From assembly GCA_032718475.1 (NCBI GenBank), contig JAUCBJ010008258.1:45074-109073 (forward strand): a stretch of DNA of 64,000 nt, read 5' to 3'. The DNA is from Nemertoderma westbladi (Eukaryota; Xenacoelomorpha; Nemertodermatida; Nemertodermatidae). The notes beneath the pieces were generated by a model. It did no database searches, was not told the DNA's origin, and worked only from the letters and a program-made list of their open reading frames with translations. Position 1 is the stretch's first letter. Every line of letters begins with the position of its first letter. Positions 22,701-29,088 of this stretch are shown here, one piece after another. The position numbers were made by a program, and so were the translations under genes.

Positions 22701-25700
22701 AATTACTGTAGGAACAAACTTGGGGAATGAATGTTGCGGGTAATCGCATAAACTCTGAATAATAAATATTACGCTACGCGTACAAACTACTCAAACAAAA
22801 TACAGACCGAACACTGACAGACTACCATCAAGCCTAAACAAACTACGGTATATGCAGACTCCGAAATGATTAGGGAGTATGCGCTCTAACCCAGTAGTGC
22901 GACTTATTCTTTAGTTGGGGGTTTACCTTACAGCGTTCGCTGCCCCTACTTCCTAACCGTACTTAATCAGACAAATGATCTACACACACTGCAATCCGTT
23001 CAGACCTAATAACAGCCGGACAACTATCCAGCCTACAAATTATCTAAATAAAATTATACGCTACCCGTACAGACTTACACAAACAAAGTACAGACTAAAC
23101 GATGGCAGACTACTCTCAAGCCTAAATAAACTACAGGACATGCAGACTCCGAAATGATTAGGGAGTATGCGCTCTAACCCAGTAGTGCGACTTATTCTTT
23201 AGTTGGGGGTTTACCTTACAGCGTTCGCTGCCCCTACTTCCTAACCGTACTTAATCGGACAGGTGATCTACACACACTGCAATCCGTTCAGACTTAACAG
23301 CAATCAGACAACAGCTCAGCCTACAAATTGTCTGTACAATCTGATCAGGTTTACACGCCTTCTGTTCAATACTAGCCTACAAACAAATAAAACTGACAGA
23401 AATAAGTAAGCTCCAAAAGAAACAAGGGGTGTACAGTCCCTAATCTCTTAAACAGCCTACCGGTATACAACAATCAAATCGAATAATACTAATGTACTTA
23501 TACTGGAAGTACCGGTTAGGACAGTTGGGCCTACGGACCTACAGAAGTACCGGTTCTGGCAGTTGGACCTACGGGCCTACAGCAGTACCGGTTCTGGCAG
23601 TTGGGCCTACTGACCTACAGATGTACCGTTCAGGTTTACCGGTTGACCGGTACTTTCAACTTTATTGCTTACTGCAATAAAGAAGCTATATCCGTTATTG
23701 TTCGCGCTTTCAGACCTTTGGCAGTTTAACCCGCCAAATTAGGATGTCTTCTAGATAATAAATCACCTTTTAGCCTATGACAAGTATTTGATTCACTACA
23801 CTAGTCGAAACCAATCTGTGCGCGATCATTCACCCGCTGGATATACCCGGGAGATTGGGTTCGACGGCTTAATTTTATTGCTATGTAAGCCTAATGTATT
23901 ATTCGACTGACAGTATTATATAATCTCTGACAATATTATTCACCTTCGGGAAATATTAACAGTTCCTTTAGGACGTGGCGCTCTATCTATATAAAAAGAG
24001 TTATGACTTAAACTACTCACAACGATATGGCTTAGTTATAATTCACATATATGGCGCATTCTTTAGGAAATGCTTCGTTATCAGTCTCACTCATACACAA
24101 TGCTGCACAATACTGCACACTGATCTGCCGATCTTCACTGATTTTAGTCACATATAAAAGGAACACGGACCGAATCATGTAGGGTCTATCAAATAACATT
24201 AGATTCACTTCAAACCACTCAACATAAGTCGCAATCATTTATCTGTAACCCTTCCCTCTTACCTTCGGTATATCAAGAATATTGGGTTTTCGGGGTTATT
24301 TGTCGTTATTCCAAATATAATAATTCATCAACCATATTATGAAGAACTGACAGTAAATAGCAGTATAACAATATAAAAGTATGCACAGTGTTACACAGTA
24401 TGCAGTGTATGCAGTACTGCAGTATGCAGTATGCAATATGCAGACATCAGTATGCAGATAACGGATATATGTCCTTATAATTAAGCCTACTAGTGTAGGA
24501 CTAAAAACTGAAAACACGGAGGTGCCAAAAGCCGGTTCTTAGGCTCTGGGCAAAAACATAACACTGAACTACTGAGTTTCTGTATACACCTCCAACACAG
24601 AGACAACAAACGCTCTGATTGGTCAACCTGAACAACGAGAGAACAAAGAAACAAAGAAACGTCGGCGTGGCAATATCAGCTGCTAGCCGTCGTCATGGTA
24701 GCGACACTGTTTTCAAGAGTATCGAGCTTTTAAGTCACGGAATTACGGATTATGTCCTCTAAAGTACAAATACAGAAGAAATAGCTTTTATGTCCGCTAA
24801 AACACCAGTACAGCAAGGACACGGCCTTTTTATGCCTGGTAAACCAACTACAGAGTATTTTACGGGAAAAATAAGGAAAAATAACCGGACAATTCAGCAA
24901 AAGCTTTTACACACATTCCGCCGCTATTATTAAACCAATTTTCAAGGATATTTAATAAAATAATGAAGTTTAACACCCTCAGTCTTAGTCTAATGAATAT
25001 AAGTTAAAACGTTGCAAACTTTCAGGTTCCGTTGGAACCGTTCATCAAGTGTACAACAGTACATCGTTACTTTTTTAACCATATACTTCTGGCGAAATGT
25101 TCCATAACTGAACCTGAAAGCTTGTAACTTTTTAACTTATCTTCATTAGACTAAGACTGCATTGAACTTCGTTATTTAATTAATTATATTTATCCCCTCA
25201 TTACTATGTTTTTTTTTTCAATATATTCAACGACATTTGTTATGAATAAACTAGGGCAAAGGTTCAGAAAATTTTGAGATTTTGACTGACATTGCATCAA
25301 GAAACGAGCGTTTTCACTAAGAAATTGGCTCCGATTTTGGGCCCCTCTCCAAGGGGCCCCCAAATTGGTGACTGCCCAGGGCCCCACCATCCCTTAATCA
25401 GGCCCTGCGGAAGGGGAAGAGAGAGGTTGGGAGAGGGAGGGACAGAGATACTAATTATTTGCAGCGATGAAATCCCTCATGAGTGGAAAGAGTCTGAATG
25501 GTAATGGATATTATTGAGGAAAACTTTATAAAATATTAAGTAATTTAAACACAAGTAATTTGGACTTAAGATGATCAAACTCTATAGCAAATGGAGCGGA
25601 AAAAATTTATTCGCCACCAGTGGGGATCATCCTAAGTCCTGTTTAAATTATTTAATAATTTATACAATCTATGGATGTTAAAACATATAAACAATAACTT

Positions 25701-26172
25701 TATAAAATAATGCTAATATTTAAATGATAATTTTTCTCAATTTGTGTGATTAACGAGTGATGAGAGGTGACGAGGATAATGCAGGTAGCTTATTTAATCG
25801 GTGGTCAATATCAATGCACTTACCTCAATAATATAAACAAACAATAAACAAGCTACTGTACTTGTTATATTGTTGTACATATTATGTGTGCATAGAGTTC
25901 AATCTATCCTGCTATTTCTAATTCAACACTTTCTGATGTGGTAGATGTAATCTTTAATATGTTTAGAACAATCAGGATACAATAAAACAAAGTGGTTCTC
26001 TAGAAGTTGTAGTACTTGTATAATTTAGTATTTACTTTGATAGTATAATCAACTGACATCGAATAAAGTAAAGTTATGAATTATAACAAACCTTATCAAT
26101 GTTTCCAGGTTGTCTAAATATTTTAACTGTTCTCAATAGAGATGTTACGTTAGTTAGTGTATCATCCTCCAT
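7591..26172 (-). CDS. rhodopsin-family GPCR gene (multi-exon; TM1-TM6 placed, TM7 not found)
   Basis: This is a host gene for a class A seven-transmembrane receptor, probably for a peptide or other small ligand at the cell surface. Coding exons run right to left: 26092-26172, 12553-12763, 10622-10770, 10200-10346, 9242-9376, 8123-8252, and a candidate last exon 7591-7716. Intron phases agree at every junction up to exon 6 (0, 1, 0, 0, 0). Class A signatures are visible: an N-glycosylation site NVTS, GFISN in TM1, SAAD in TM2, and Cys after TM3's Trp. SVERF replaces the usual DRY box, and ECL2 has its Cys. TM5 contains FLLPSILIVP and TM6 contains FSLPGY. The TM7 exon with NPxxY was not found between 7717 and 8122, so the gene may be broken or the exon diverged. 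Intron 1 is 13.3 kb because of nested transposons. The ligand is unknown. Confidence 0.85.
8123..8252 (-). CDS. GPCR exon 6: TM6
   Basis: The exon is 130 bp with acceptor attattcag and donor GAG|GTAAGA. It encodes REROLT-like RERQLTIMLLYTSLAFIIFS and LPGYIIFTYLKI, matching the basic base and Pro kink of TM6. It ends in phase 1, so the next exon must supply TM7 in that phase. None was recognised. Confidence 0.85.
8375..8432 (-). mobile_element. tRNA-like/SINE head fragment in a GPCR intron
   Basis: On the minus strand it has box A TGGTGTAGTGG (8415-8425) and box B GGTTCGATTCC (8382-8392) at tRNA spacing. The ends do not pair as an acceptor stem, so it is unlikely to be an intact tRNA gene. 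It is most likely a decayed tRNA-derived SINE, different from the 6418-6671 family. Confidence 0.55.
8605..8621 (+). repeat. poly-C tract of 17
   Basis: An uninterrupted run of 17 C. The next open frame (8663-8959, 98 codons) has no recognisable domain and overlaps GPCR intron sequence, so I treat it as spurious. Confidence 0.9.
9242..9376 (-). CDS. GPCR exon 5: TM5
   Basis: The exon is 135 bp, phase 0-0, with acceptor cttttag and donor AAG|GTGATT (a slightly weak donor). It encodes TM5 (VSFLLPSILIVPLNVATAAK, with the Pro kink) and the start of the third intracellular loop, rich in Lys/Asn. Confidence 0.85.
9656..9733 (+). mobile_element. decayed tRNA-derived SINE head
   Basis: A clear box B, GGTTCGATCCC (9709-9719), sits in a T-arm-like context (cgtaGGTTCGATCCCtacatg) in which cgtagg pairs imperfectly with cctaca. 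Box A is degenerate and no full cloverleaf forms. It lies in the GPCR intron between exons 4 and 5, antisense to the gene. Confidence 0.45.
10200..10346 (-). CDS. GPCR exon 4: TM4 and extracellular loop 2
   Basis: The exon is 147 bp, phase 0-0, with acceptor cattatag and donor CAG|GTAATG. It encodes VIALIALVAFGMAIPYIF (TM4 with its conserved Pro) and a loop containing GRSCIATE, whose Cys would pair with TM3. Confidence 0.88.
10622..10770 (-). CDS. GPCR exon 3: TM3 and intracellular loop 2
   Basis: The exon is 149 bp with acceptor tcccacag and donor ATG|GTAAGT. It encodes YWCSISLTVNYFTLNLNAW followed by ITAALSVERFVCVYHPM. The Cys is the disulfide Cys at the top of TM3. ERF takes the place of DRY, and the loop-2 pattern VYHP is typical of the family. 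Confidence 0.9.
11112..11132 (+). repeat. poly-C tract of 21
   Basis: A run of 21 C in the GPCR intron between exons 2 and 3. The 10.8-12.0 kb stretch around it is AT-rich and holds no gene I can support. Confidence 0.9.
12041..12376 (+). repeat. exact 168-bp tandem duplication
   Basis: Copies 12041-12208 and 12209-12376 look identical base for base, indicating a recent duplication inside an old LINE fragment. Confidence 0.9.
12041..12470 (+). pseudogene. LINE reverse transcriptase fragment (N-terminal RT) with internal duplication
   Basis: The frame contains FAEVKSITIHNTRASGVDDD, then MHRTKRVPQDMKTNKLVPIP and KKGNL. This is the region before RT motif A in RTE/CR1-like LINEs, with the pattern K..GvD, then P..mK...lvPIPKKG. 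It lies in the GPCR intron between exons 2 and 3, antisense to the gene. It is 5'- and 3'-truncated and carries a tandem duplication. Confidence 0.65.
12553..12763 (-). CDS. GPCR exon 2: TM1 and TM2
   Basis: The exon is 211 bp with acceptor ttttag and donor CG|GTTAGT. It encodes TM1 (IILGFISNFIAVVVMGF, with the conserved Asn) and TM2 (YYIMATSAADCLCMPL, with the conserved Asp). It ends in phase 1 inside the Gly preceding TM3. Confidence 0.88.
13140..13144 (+). repeat. left target-site duplication CACAT of the BEL element
   Basis: CACAT immediately precedes the LTR start TGTTCG and recurs directly after the other LTR at 24912-24916. Confidence 0.9.
13145..14357 (-). repeat. 3' LTR of the BEL element (1,213 bp)
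   Basis: Nearly identical to 23699-24911; I see differences only at gtcgacg/gtcggcg and ttttacg/ttttaag. It contains a short TGCAGTA-type microsatellite near 13845-13910. Small ORFs inside both LTRs are duplicated along with them and have no recognisable product. Confidence 0.96.
14358..17421 (-). other. 3' internal region of the BEL element, no integrase
   Basis: These 3 kb between the long frame and the 3' LTR would normally hold the integrase, but I see no SDNG motif or other integrase motif. Two small minus-strand frames are present. One is 15464-15769 (101 codons, start codon ATG, unknown product). The other is 14306-14659, which overlaps a second frame ending in a Lys/Arg-rich tail (LKKLRKRRLRKKD). 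They might be accessory exons, but I cannot support a function. Confidence 0.6.
16590..16905. repeat. two diverged tandem copies, about 187 bp apart, within the BEL element
   Basis: Both units contain AGAACwTGTCTrGGGAC, a TTTGTCTTTT-like run, TATCGGT, CGATATCTTAAT and GACTAGAATT in the same order. One starts near 16600 and the other near 16787. Confidence 0.7.
17422..21327 (-). CDS. BEL/Pao Gag-protease polyprotein, RT domain deleted (1,301 codons)
   Basis: This is a structural and protease polyprotein of a BEL/Pao retrotransposon. Domains in order are an Ala/Glu/Lys-rich coiled coil (residues about 45-135) and Pro/Thr-rich spacers. A DUF1759-type Gag core follows (from about 436; KFNGDEMKWLPFNEYYKD). 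A first Cys/His knuckle begins at about 721 (CVLCDGPHRLNAC). The second, CYNCLRRGHRRRTC, lies near 755 and is followed by a CEKC...H segment. A DUF1758 retropepsin has its active site LLDSGSTGTF near 896, and the end of that domain is GWYLTGPSRR near 1037. Within about 45 residues the frame reaches WRYCPKKFNPTDIASRG (about 1092), normally found after RNase H. About 700 residues, including the RT, are thus missing without a stop. The frame opens after a TGA; its first codons have no ATG, and the natural start is probably in the upstream frame at 21449. Confidence 0.9.
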   Translation of the reverse strand: MGDDELRRRLDGLSPNSEGAKFVLDAIDAEMLAANRAKIDERIRIVREWEQQLKKKQIEDRKTAAVAAAVAAAEAERKAAVAVAEAERRASEEKVQLELENLQEKHDYLNKQITASDMQLISRTTSKRQGFTSSEEGDTTDTEGKGNRSRLSRRKRTFHRQKLPDLPPAVRRQLNNTNLGSTEPTDQIIKIERLPTIVDEPEIIRPVLEITPSVIDTPVLPETTSKFPLHSTKLPVPRRTAQETVQVLDPERNIPNLSPVVPRLPATTLADPVSAVDWVDERRRGMDILLGEMKENRIRSSQQVRELEETVQQFKGTVRESRLELQKVQQSIALERDKLVNTQKGIPPPPVTMCQPVRSEVSHAQGVEPTRIYTASEIETPIVNPIKGNYKPVDNDISSRLDNNPRNLYTDNSLFNNAMAQESFTRQMARTEARQAVKVGEIVKFNGDEMKWLPFNEYYKDNIQNSLLSNGEKLRFLIECLEGSPKLMALKFIGHPDGLRQVWDTLNIRYGNRNNIARYLYAKLMAPRKFLSSGIIEFSDEIQEICRQLDWLGKSHEYQNSMVVGALASTLPKGGVGTRWDKKVLYMMEQQQRDPTMTDLMSFLDREVKLQLLRQSREKTLENKVSEKPVSRRRVTPVCYTDDGESQTSQGEDSGKDTDRSYYVKKMPKDQVSKSESRPNDRREPVQKTLPTSPKRIQVRKPEERTSVHHIAQVKVSNIKPKCVLCDGPHRLNACDKFLRKSLEDRREVMWDKRLCYNCLRRGHRRRTCISDARCEKCDAKHHILLHTEFERNSPSQVSESELHVQFSDVNDTDQSEMEGFYTDEFSDQNESCYLINTTAVYRVLVHEKDTDSDLTLTTSDQQPSWKAPTSNIGIREFPVVQLRVHGPQKSYIVNALLDSGSTGTFIDKELAEVIFAGQPKFRTMLNMSGIMQVWNSTVAADYYIGELSTPQDKLGEYSIRSVKMVAIKNFATTQADLYNWDEDESIQHLNIPRFQTDYPGVQILIGQNAHEALETLEKRPAQPQPLQTYAVRTRVGWYLTGPSRRTLRERLLQDRVRQVSEWEDDTSEGDDPTEGTPHSSDNDNLSSNVDQWRYCPKKFNPTDIASRGATPQELTDTIDRLGEPDFRSKENEWPLHLTPTEIRPAKGAEKVEPETRTDGSELFEPGIDLSVLHVARDDAVDLGLPSASGSFMKIRESDWSSGTSDVSQGLSPLLQRATDHYSSWNRLCDAVIYFERCFYRHYSRTKRKPGIVFRMQRLNHPVGRLCLSEGNGGLSGNCGRQDSHPTTTSLILQTSRDSIT
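21317..21449 (-). CDS. N-terminal Gag segment in an offset frame
   Basis: An ATG at 21449 opens MSDARQNLSDSLLDTTESEV and continues to DINVF before a stop just past the start of the long frame. The two frames overlap at a run of six T (GTTTTTTGGG on the minus strand, 21325-21334). A -1 shift there would join the initiating ATG to the 1,301-codon frame. It may be programmed frameshifting, splicing or a one-base indel; the sequence alone cannot decide. Confidence 0.5.
21585..21825. repeat. ACCGGTAT-bearing tandem repeat, period about 111-117 bp
   Basis: Five TACCGGTAT palindromes lie near 21586, 21643, 21697, 21757 and 21814. The intervening sequence (atataataggcctat, agtatatata) repeats in order, giving two diverged units plus a partial third. 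Confidence 0.75.
22769..23330. repeat. two tandem copies of a 270-280 bp leader repeat
   Basis: Copy A starts near 22769 and copy B near 23050. A core from TGCAGACTCCGAAATGATTA to cacactgcaatccgttcagac is nearly identical in both (22853-23010 and 23120-23290). Confidence 0.88.
23508..23635. repeat. 42-bp tandem repeat, three units
   Basis: Units contain GTACCGGTTCTGGCAGTTGG followed by a CCTAC..ACCTACAG half. It lies in the leader of the BEL element near the 5' LTR. Confidence 0.85.
23660..23682. promoter_or_regulatory. perfect 9-bp stem-loop adjacent to the 5' LTR
   Basis: CTTTATTGC (23660-23668) and GCAATAAAG (23674-23682) can pair around a 5-nt loop, 16 nt from the LTR edge. Its position at the start of the RNA leader suggests a role in priming or packaging, but that is only an inference. 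Confidence 0.35.
23699..24911 (-). repeat. 5' LTR of the BEL element (1,213 bp)
   Basis: TG...CA bounded, the same length as and almost identical to the left LTR. It is the promoter-bearing LTR for the minus-strand transcript. Confidence 0.96.
24912..24916 (+). repeat. right target-site duplication CACAT of the BEL element
   Basis: Matches 13140-13144 and lies directly after the LTR end ...TTTTACA. Confidence 0.9.
24958..25177. repeat. fold-back inverted repeat, arms about 70 bp
   Basis: The arm 24958-25029 (with agtcttagtctaatgaatat and caaactttcaggttc) is inverted at 25110-25177 (gaacctgaaagcttg, attagactaagactg), with a spacer of 80 bp. The arms differ at a handful of positions. It sits in the right half of the hAT-like element. 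Confidence 0.85.
25410..26090. other. remaining GPCR intron 1 sequence, no other feature
   Basis: AT-rich intronic DNA between the hAT-like right end and exon 1. Apart from the possible alternative first exon near 25802-25850, nothing is recognised. A purine-rich GGAAGGGGAAGAGAGAGG stretch follows the transposon end. Confidence 0.5.
26092..26172 (-). CDS. GPCR exon 1: start codon and extracellular N-terminus
   Basis: The ATG at 26172-26170 begins 27 codons, MEDDTLTNVTSLLRTVKIFR and seven more, ending in GATAAG before a GTTTGT donor at 26091. NVT is a glycosylation sequon. The phase-0 end joins exactly to exon 2, and the combined product has the short N-tail and TM1 spacing usual for peptide GPCRs. 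An alternative short first exon (ATG at about 25845, donor GTAAGT near 25802) is also open but is less likely. Confidence 0.75.
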
Positions 26173-26439
26173 TTTGGACTTTTTAAGTTTGTAACACAAA
26201 GTATTTCTAATGTTGGCCTATGTTGGAATTCTATCAGAATAGCCTAATTAAAATACATTTAACGTAAAGTTAATGTTTGAATTAGTTGTTATTGTAATTT
26301 TTGTAAGTATTGTATGTATTGTAACTCTTGTCATTAACTAACTATCAATACCTGACCTTTTCCAACCGAGTTGTTTAATATAAAACAGCGAACGCGAGCT
26401 CAATATATATACGCTGTACGGCGGTTAAAAAGACCAGGT

Positions 26440-28640
26440 TGACCAGGTTAAACGCGATAATTTGTTACATGCTTCGGTTATAGGTACAACAGATATTTTT
26501 GAGCAAATTCGTAATCTTCGGGGAAACATACGAATGAACAGTGGCTGTGTTAATGGTGAAACTGACCCAAAGTCTATTGCTGAGAATTTTGCAGGTGTTT
26601 ATAAGGTGCTGTATAATCAGAATGTTCATGATATTAGTTTGAATGAATTTAGTGAAATTGAGCGTGAAATTAATGTTAGGTTAGATGATTCTCCGCTAAT
26701 TTTTATTACTAAATCTATGATTCGAGAAGCCCTTCAGCATATGAAATGTAATAAAACAGATGTTGACTATAGTTTTGATTCAGATTGTATTATTAATGGT
26801 GGTGAATTATTAGAACAACATATTTGTACTTTATTTAATGGTTTCTCATTACATGGTTTAATCTCTAAATGTCTATTGTCAGTTGCATTTGTTAAGTGAG
26901 TTAAGGATAAGCTTGGGGATATTTCCTCAACGGATAATTACCGTGCTATAGCTATTGCTCATTATTTCTTAAATTATTTGAATGGGTAATAATTACTTCA
27001 GAAGGGAACAAGTTTAATTTAGATGATTTGCAATTTGGTTTTATGGCTAAATCTGGTACTAATATGTGCATGTGGACGGTAACTGAAGTTGTTAATTATT
27101 ATTTACACAATAATACCGCAGTTTACAGTTGCTTGATAGATTTTACTAAGGCATTTGATTTGGTTCAATGGAAACAACTTTTTTTGCAGCTTATAAAGAA
27201 AGGGTTTAATGTTTTGTTTCTAAGGTATCTTTTCTTTATTTATCGTAATCAGACGTGCTATGTACCCTGGAATAATTTAAAATCAGATAGTTTTAATATA
27301 ACAAACGGGGTTCGACAAGGTTCGATTATTTCACCGGGTCTCTTTTGTGTTATTCTAAATGTGCTTATTTTAAGACTTAAAGATGCAGATGTCGGTTGTC
27401 ATATCGGTAGGTTTTATTTTGGTTGCCTTGCGTAGGCAGACGATGTAATTCTTTTGTGCCCGTCTATTGCGGGACTTCAATTTATGTGCTCGTTTTTGTA
27501 AAGAATTTAAAATAAAGTTAAGTACGAATACAGACATTCAGAAATGTAAAACTAAATGTATACCTTTTGGGTTGGTTTGGCAACAACCGGCAGCGCTTAT
27601 TATTGTTAACGGTATTCGGTTACCATGGGTTGAGCAAGCGAAGCATCTAGGTGTTTGGTTACACTTCAAAGGTCATTTATCACATGATATTTTACAAAAA
27701 AGAGGTGCTTTCATTGGCAAACTATCAGGATTAAGGCGTGAATTTAGTTTTGCCTCTATAGGAAATATTCTACATATTCAAAAACTATACGCAACTAGTT
27801 TCTACGGTGGTGTTCTGTGGGACCTATGGTCGCCAGAATGCAATAAAATTTATACTGTGTTGAATTACAATGTGCGCAGTTTATGGGCTTTGCCATATAA
27901 TTCACATAGATATATATTGTAGAAAACATTGTTGATTTTATTCACCCTATGTGATGGTGATGTTATGTAAATGAGTAGTTGAGTTTTCAAAAAATTTGGG
28001 GTCTTCAGATAAATTATTGGTTAAATTTTTATGTGCATTGTGTGTAAATGACTCTCGTAGTCTTCTAGGTCTAAATATGCGTAGGATTGCTAATAATTGT
28101 AACATTAATTGTATAGATGATTTAACGCCAGAAAATATCGCTAGTACCAATTATGTGCATATTGGGGAGAAAATTTTTGGAAAATTCCACTGTGTATGGA
28201 ATTTGGTTACATTTTACAAAATGAGCTTATTTTAGACGGTTTTACTTTGTATGGAATTGGGTAATTCCACTTTGTATGGAATTGGGTTACATTTTACACA
28301 ATGAGCTTATTTTAGACGGTTTTACTTCTGATGAAGTACAAAGTATGCTCAATGAAGTTTCATACTCGTAATTACTGTAATTTAATTATTTAGTTTTTAC
28401 AAATTAAATATAGTTATTGCACAAATGCAATTCTCCAGTGTTTTGAAACGGTGATGTGCGATTTAATATATTTTTTTTTGTGTATTGCTCTACCTGTGCT
28501 AATTAATTATAGTTATTTTTGATGTCTGTTTTTAGGCCCTTATATATATATATTTGTTTTTTGTTTCTTCCCTCATCTCTGTACTGGTGATCGATTGTTG
28601 ATACATTTACGTCATCATGTATGTTAATAATAATAATAAT
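26440..28640 (+). pseudogene. CR1/Jockey-like LINE, 5'-truncated RT ORF with (TAA)n tail
   Basis: RT pieces run in order with frameshifts and stops. The 26462-26899 frame is the pre-RT region. At about 26885-26960 KLGDISSTDNYRAIA is readable. The 27028-27435 frame holds FGFMAKSGT, LIDFTKAFDLVQW (motif A) and NGVRQGSIISPGLF (motif B). A stop replaces the Tyr of the YADD box, leaving ADDVILLCPS at 27437. Later come LGVWLHFKGHLS (27467-27922) and the C-terminal segment 27996-28235. A 3' UTR and a (TAA)n run at 28627-28640 end the copy. It begins about 270 bp upstream of the GPCR start codon. No endonuclease is left, and the clade is tentative. Confidence 0.8.
28195..28330 (+). repeat. imperfect tandem duplication in the LINE 3' coding end
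   Basis: TGTATGGAATTTGGTTACATTTTACA...GACGGTTTTACTT occurs twice, about 65 bp apart, with an extra short ttccactttgtatggaattggg copy between. Confidence 0.8.
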
Positions 28641-28689
28641 TAGTAGCAGTATATAGACTGTAGTCTAGAAATCATCAAATTTTTTGGAA

Positions 28690-28835
28690 CAGGCACTGTG
28701 AAATCAACTCTCTGACAGTCCAGAAATCATCAGTCTGACAGTTTGAAGAAATGCATTCATAAATAGTCATTCAGCGGAAAACAAAAGTCATTATGCAAAA
28801 TTCGTAAAAAAATGTGGACAAAAAGTCAAGTATTA
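28690..28835. repeat. dispersed repeat shared with 49395-49580, copy 1
   Basis: The motifs TGAAATCAACT, CTGACAGTCCAGAAAT, GACAGTTTGAAGAAAT, AAAAGTCATTATGCA and ATTCGTAAAAAAA appear in the same order in both places. No coding potential is seen. The following stretch, 28836-29088, is very AT-rich with nothing recognisable. Confidence 0.75.
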
Positions 28836-29088
28836 AGAATTACATCATATCATGACATTTTCTTATTAATATTGATTATCAATCAATTTATTTACTGGTT
28901 TTTTTTCATTTTTAATATTATTTTATTATTGGATAATATCATTTTATCTAATTATTATAATTATTTAATATAATATTATATATTAATTAATTCATTTATA
29001 AACTAAACTAAAATTGCAAAAGTTTTAGTCAAAATAAATTAGATCTCAATGAAATAATTGAGTTACTTCACAAATTCAACCACATATA

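Larger units (their letters stand above)
21450..23698 (-). other. 5' leader of the BEL element (non-coding)
   Basis: About 2.2 kb separates the 5' LTR from the first Gag ATG. It holds repeats (21585-21825, 22769-23330, 23508-23635) and a stem-loop next to the LTR. No convincing TGG-type primer-binding site is seen at the LTR edge, and there is no gene. Confidence 0.6.
13145..24911 (-). mobile_element. BEL/Pao LTR retrotransposon, RT-deleted non-autonomous copy (11.8 kb)
   Basis: Two 1,213-bp LTRs bounded by TG...CA and a 5-bp CACAT duplication enclose gag-protease sequence on the minus strand. The 5' LTR is therefore the right-hand one. I see only two mismatches between the LTRs, so the insertion is young. 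The single long frame (17422-21327) carries a BEL-type Gag (DUF1759-like), zinc knuckles and a DUF1758-type protease. It then jumps to the segment that normally follows RNase H. The reverse transcriptase, RNase H core and integrase are absent. The copy must rely on relatives for mobility. It lies in GPCR intron 1, in the same orientation as the gene. Confidence 0.93.
12926..25407. mobile_element. hAT-like non-autonomous element split by a BEL insertion
   Basis: The outer ends are CAGGCCCTGATTAAG (12926-12940) and, inverted, CAGGGCCTGATTAAG (25393-25407). Subterminal GCCCAGGGCCCC and GGGGCCCC blocks appear on both sides. CAGGG-type termini are usual for hAT elements. Without the BEL insert the element would be about 0.7 kb with no transposase. 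An 8-bp target duplication could not be confirmed (gggagagg left, cggaaggg right). The class is inferred from the termini. Confidence 0.55.

Noticed and set aside
25790-25850. Alternative GPCR first exon starting MYNNITSTVACLLFVY
   Set aside because: It has a good GTAAGT donor and correct phase, but would add a second hydrophobic stretch before TM1 and lacks a usable acceptor. Exon 1 at 26092-26172 gives a more normal N-terminus. Kept only as an alternative.
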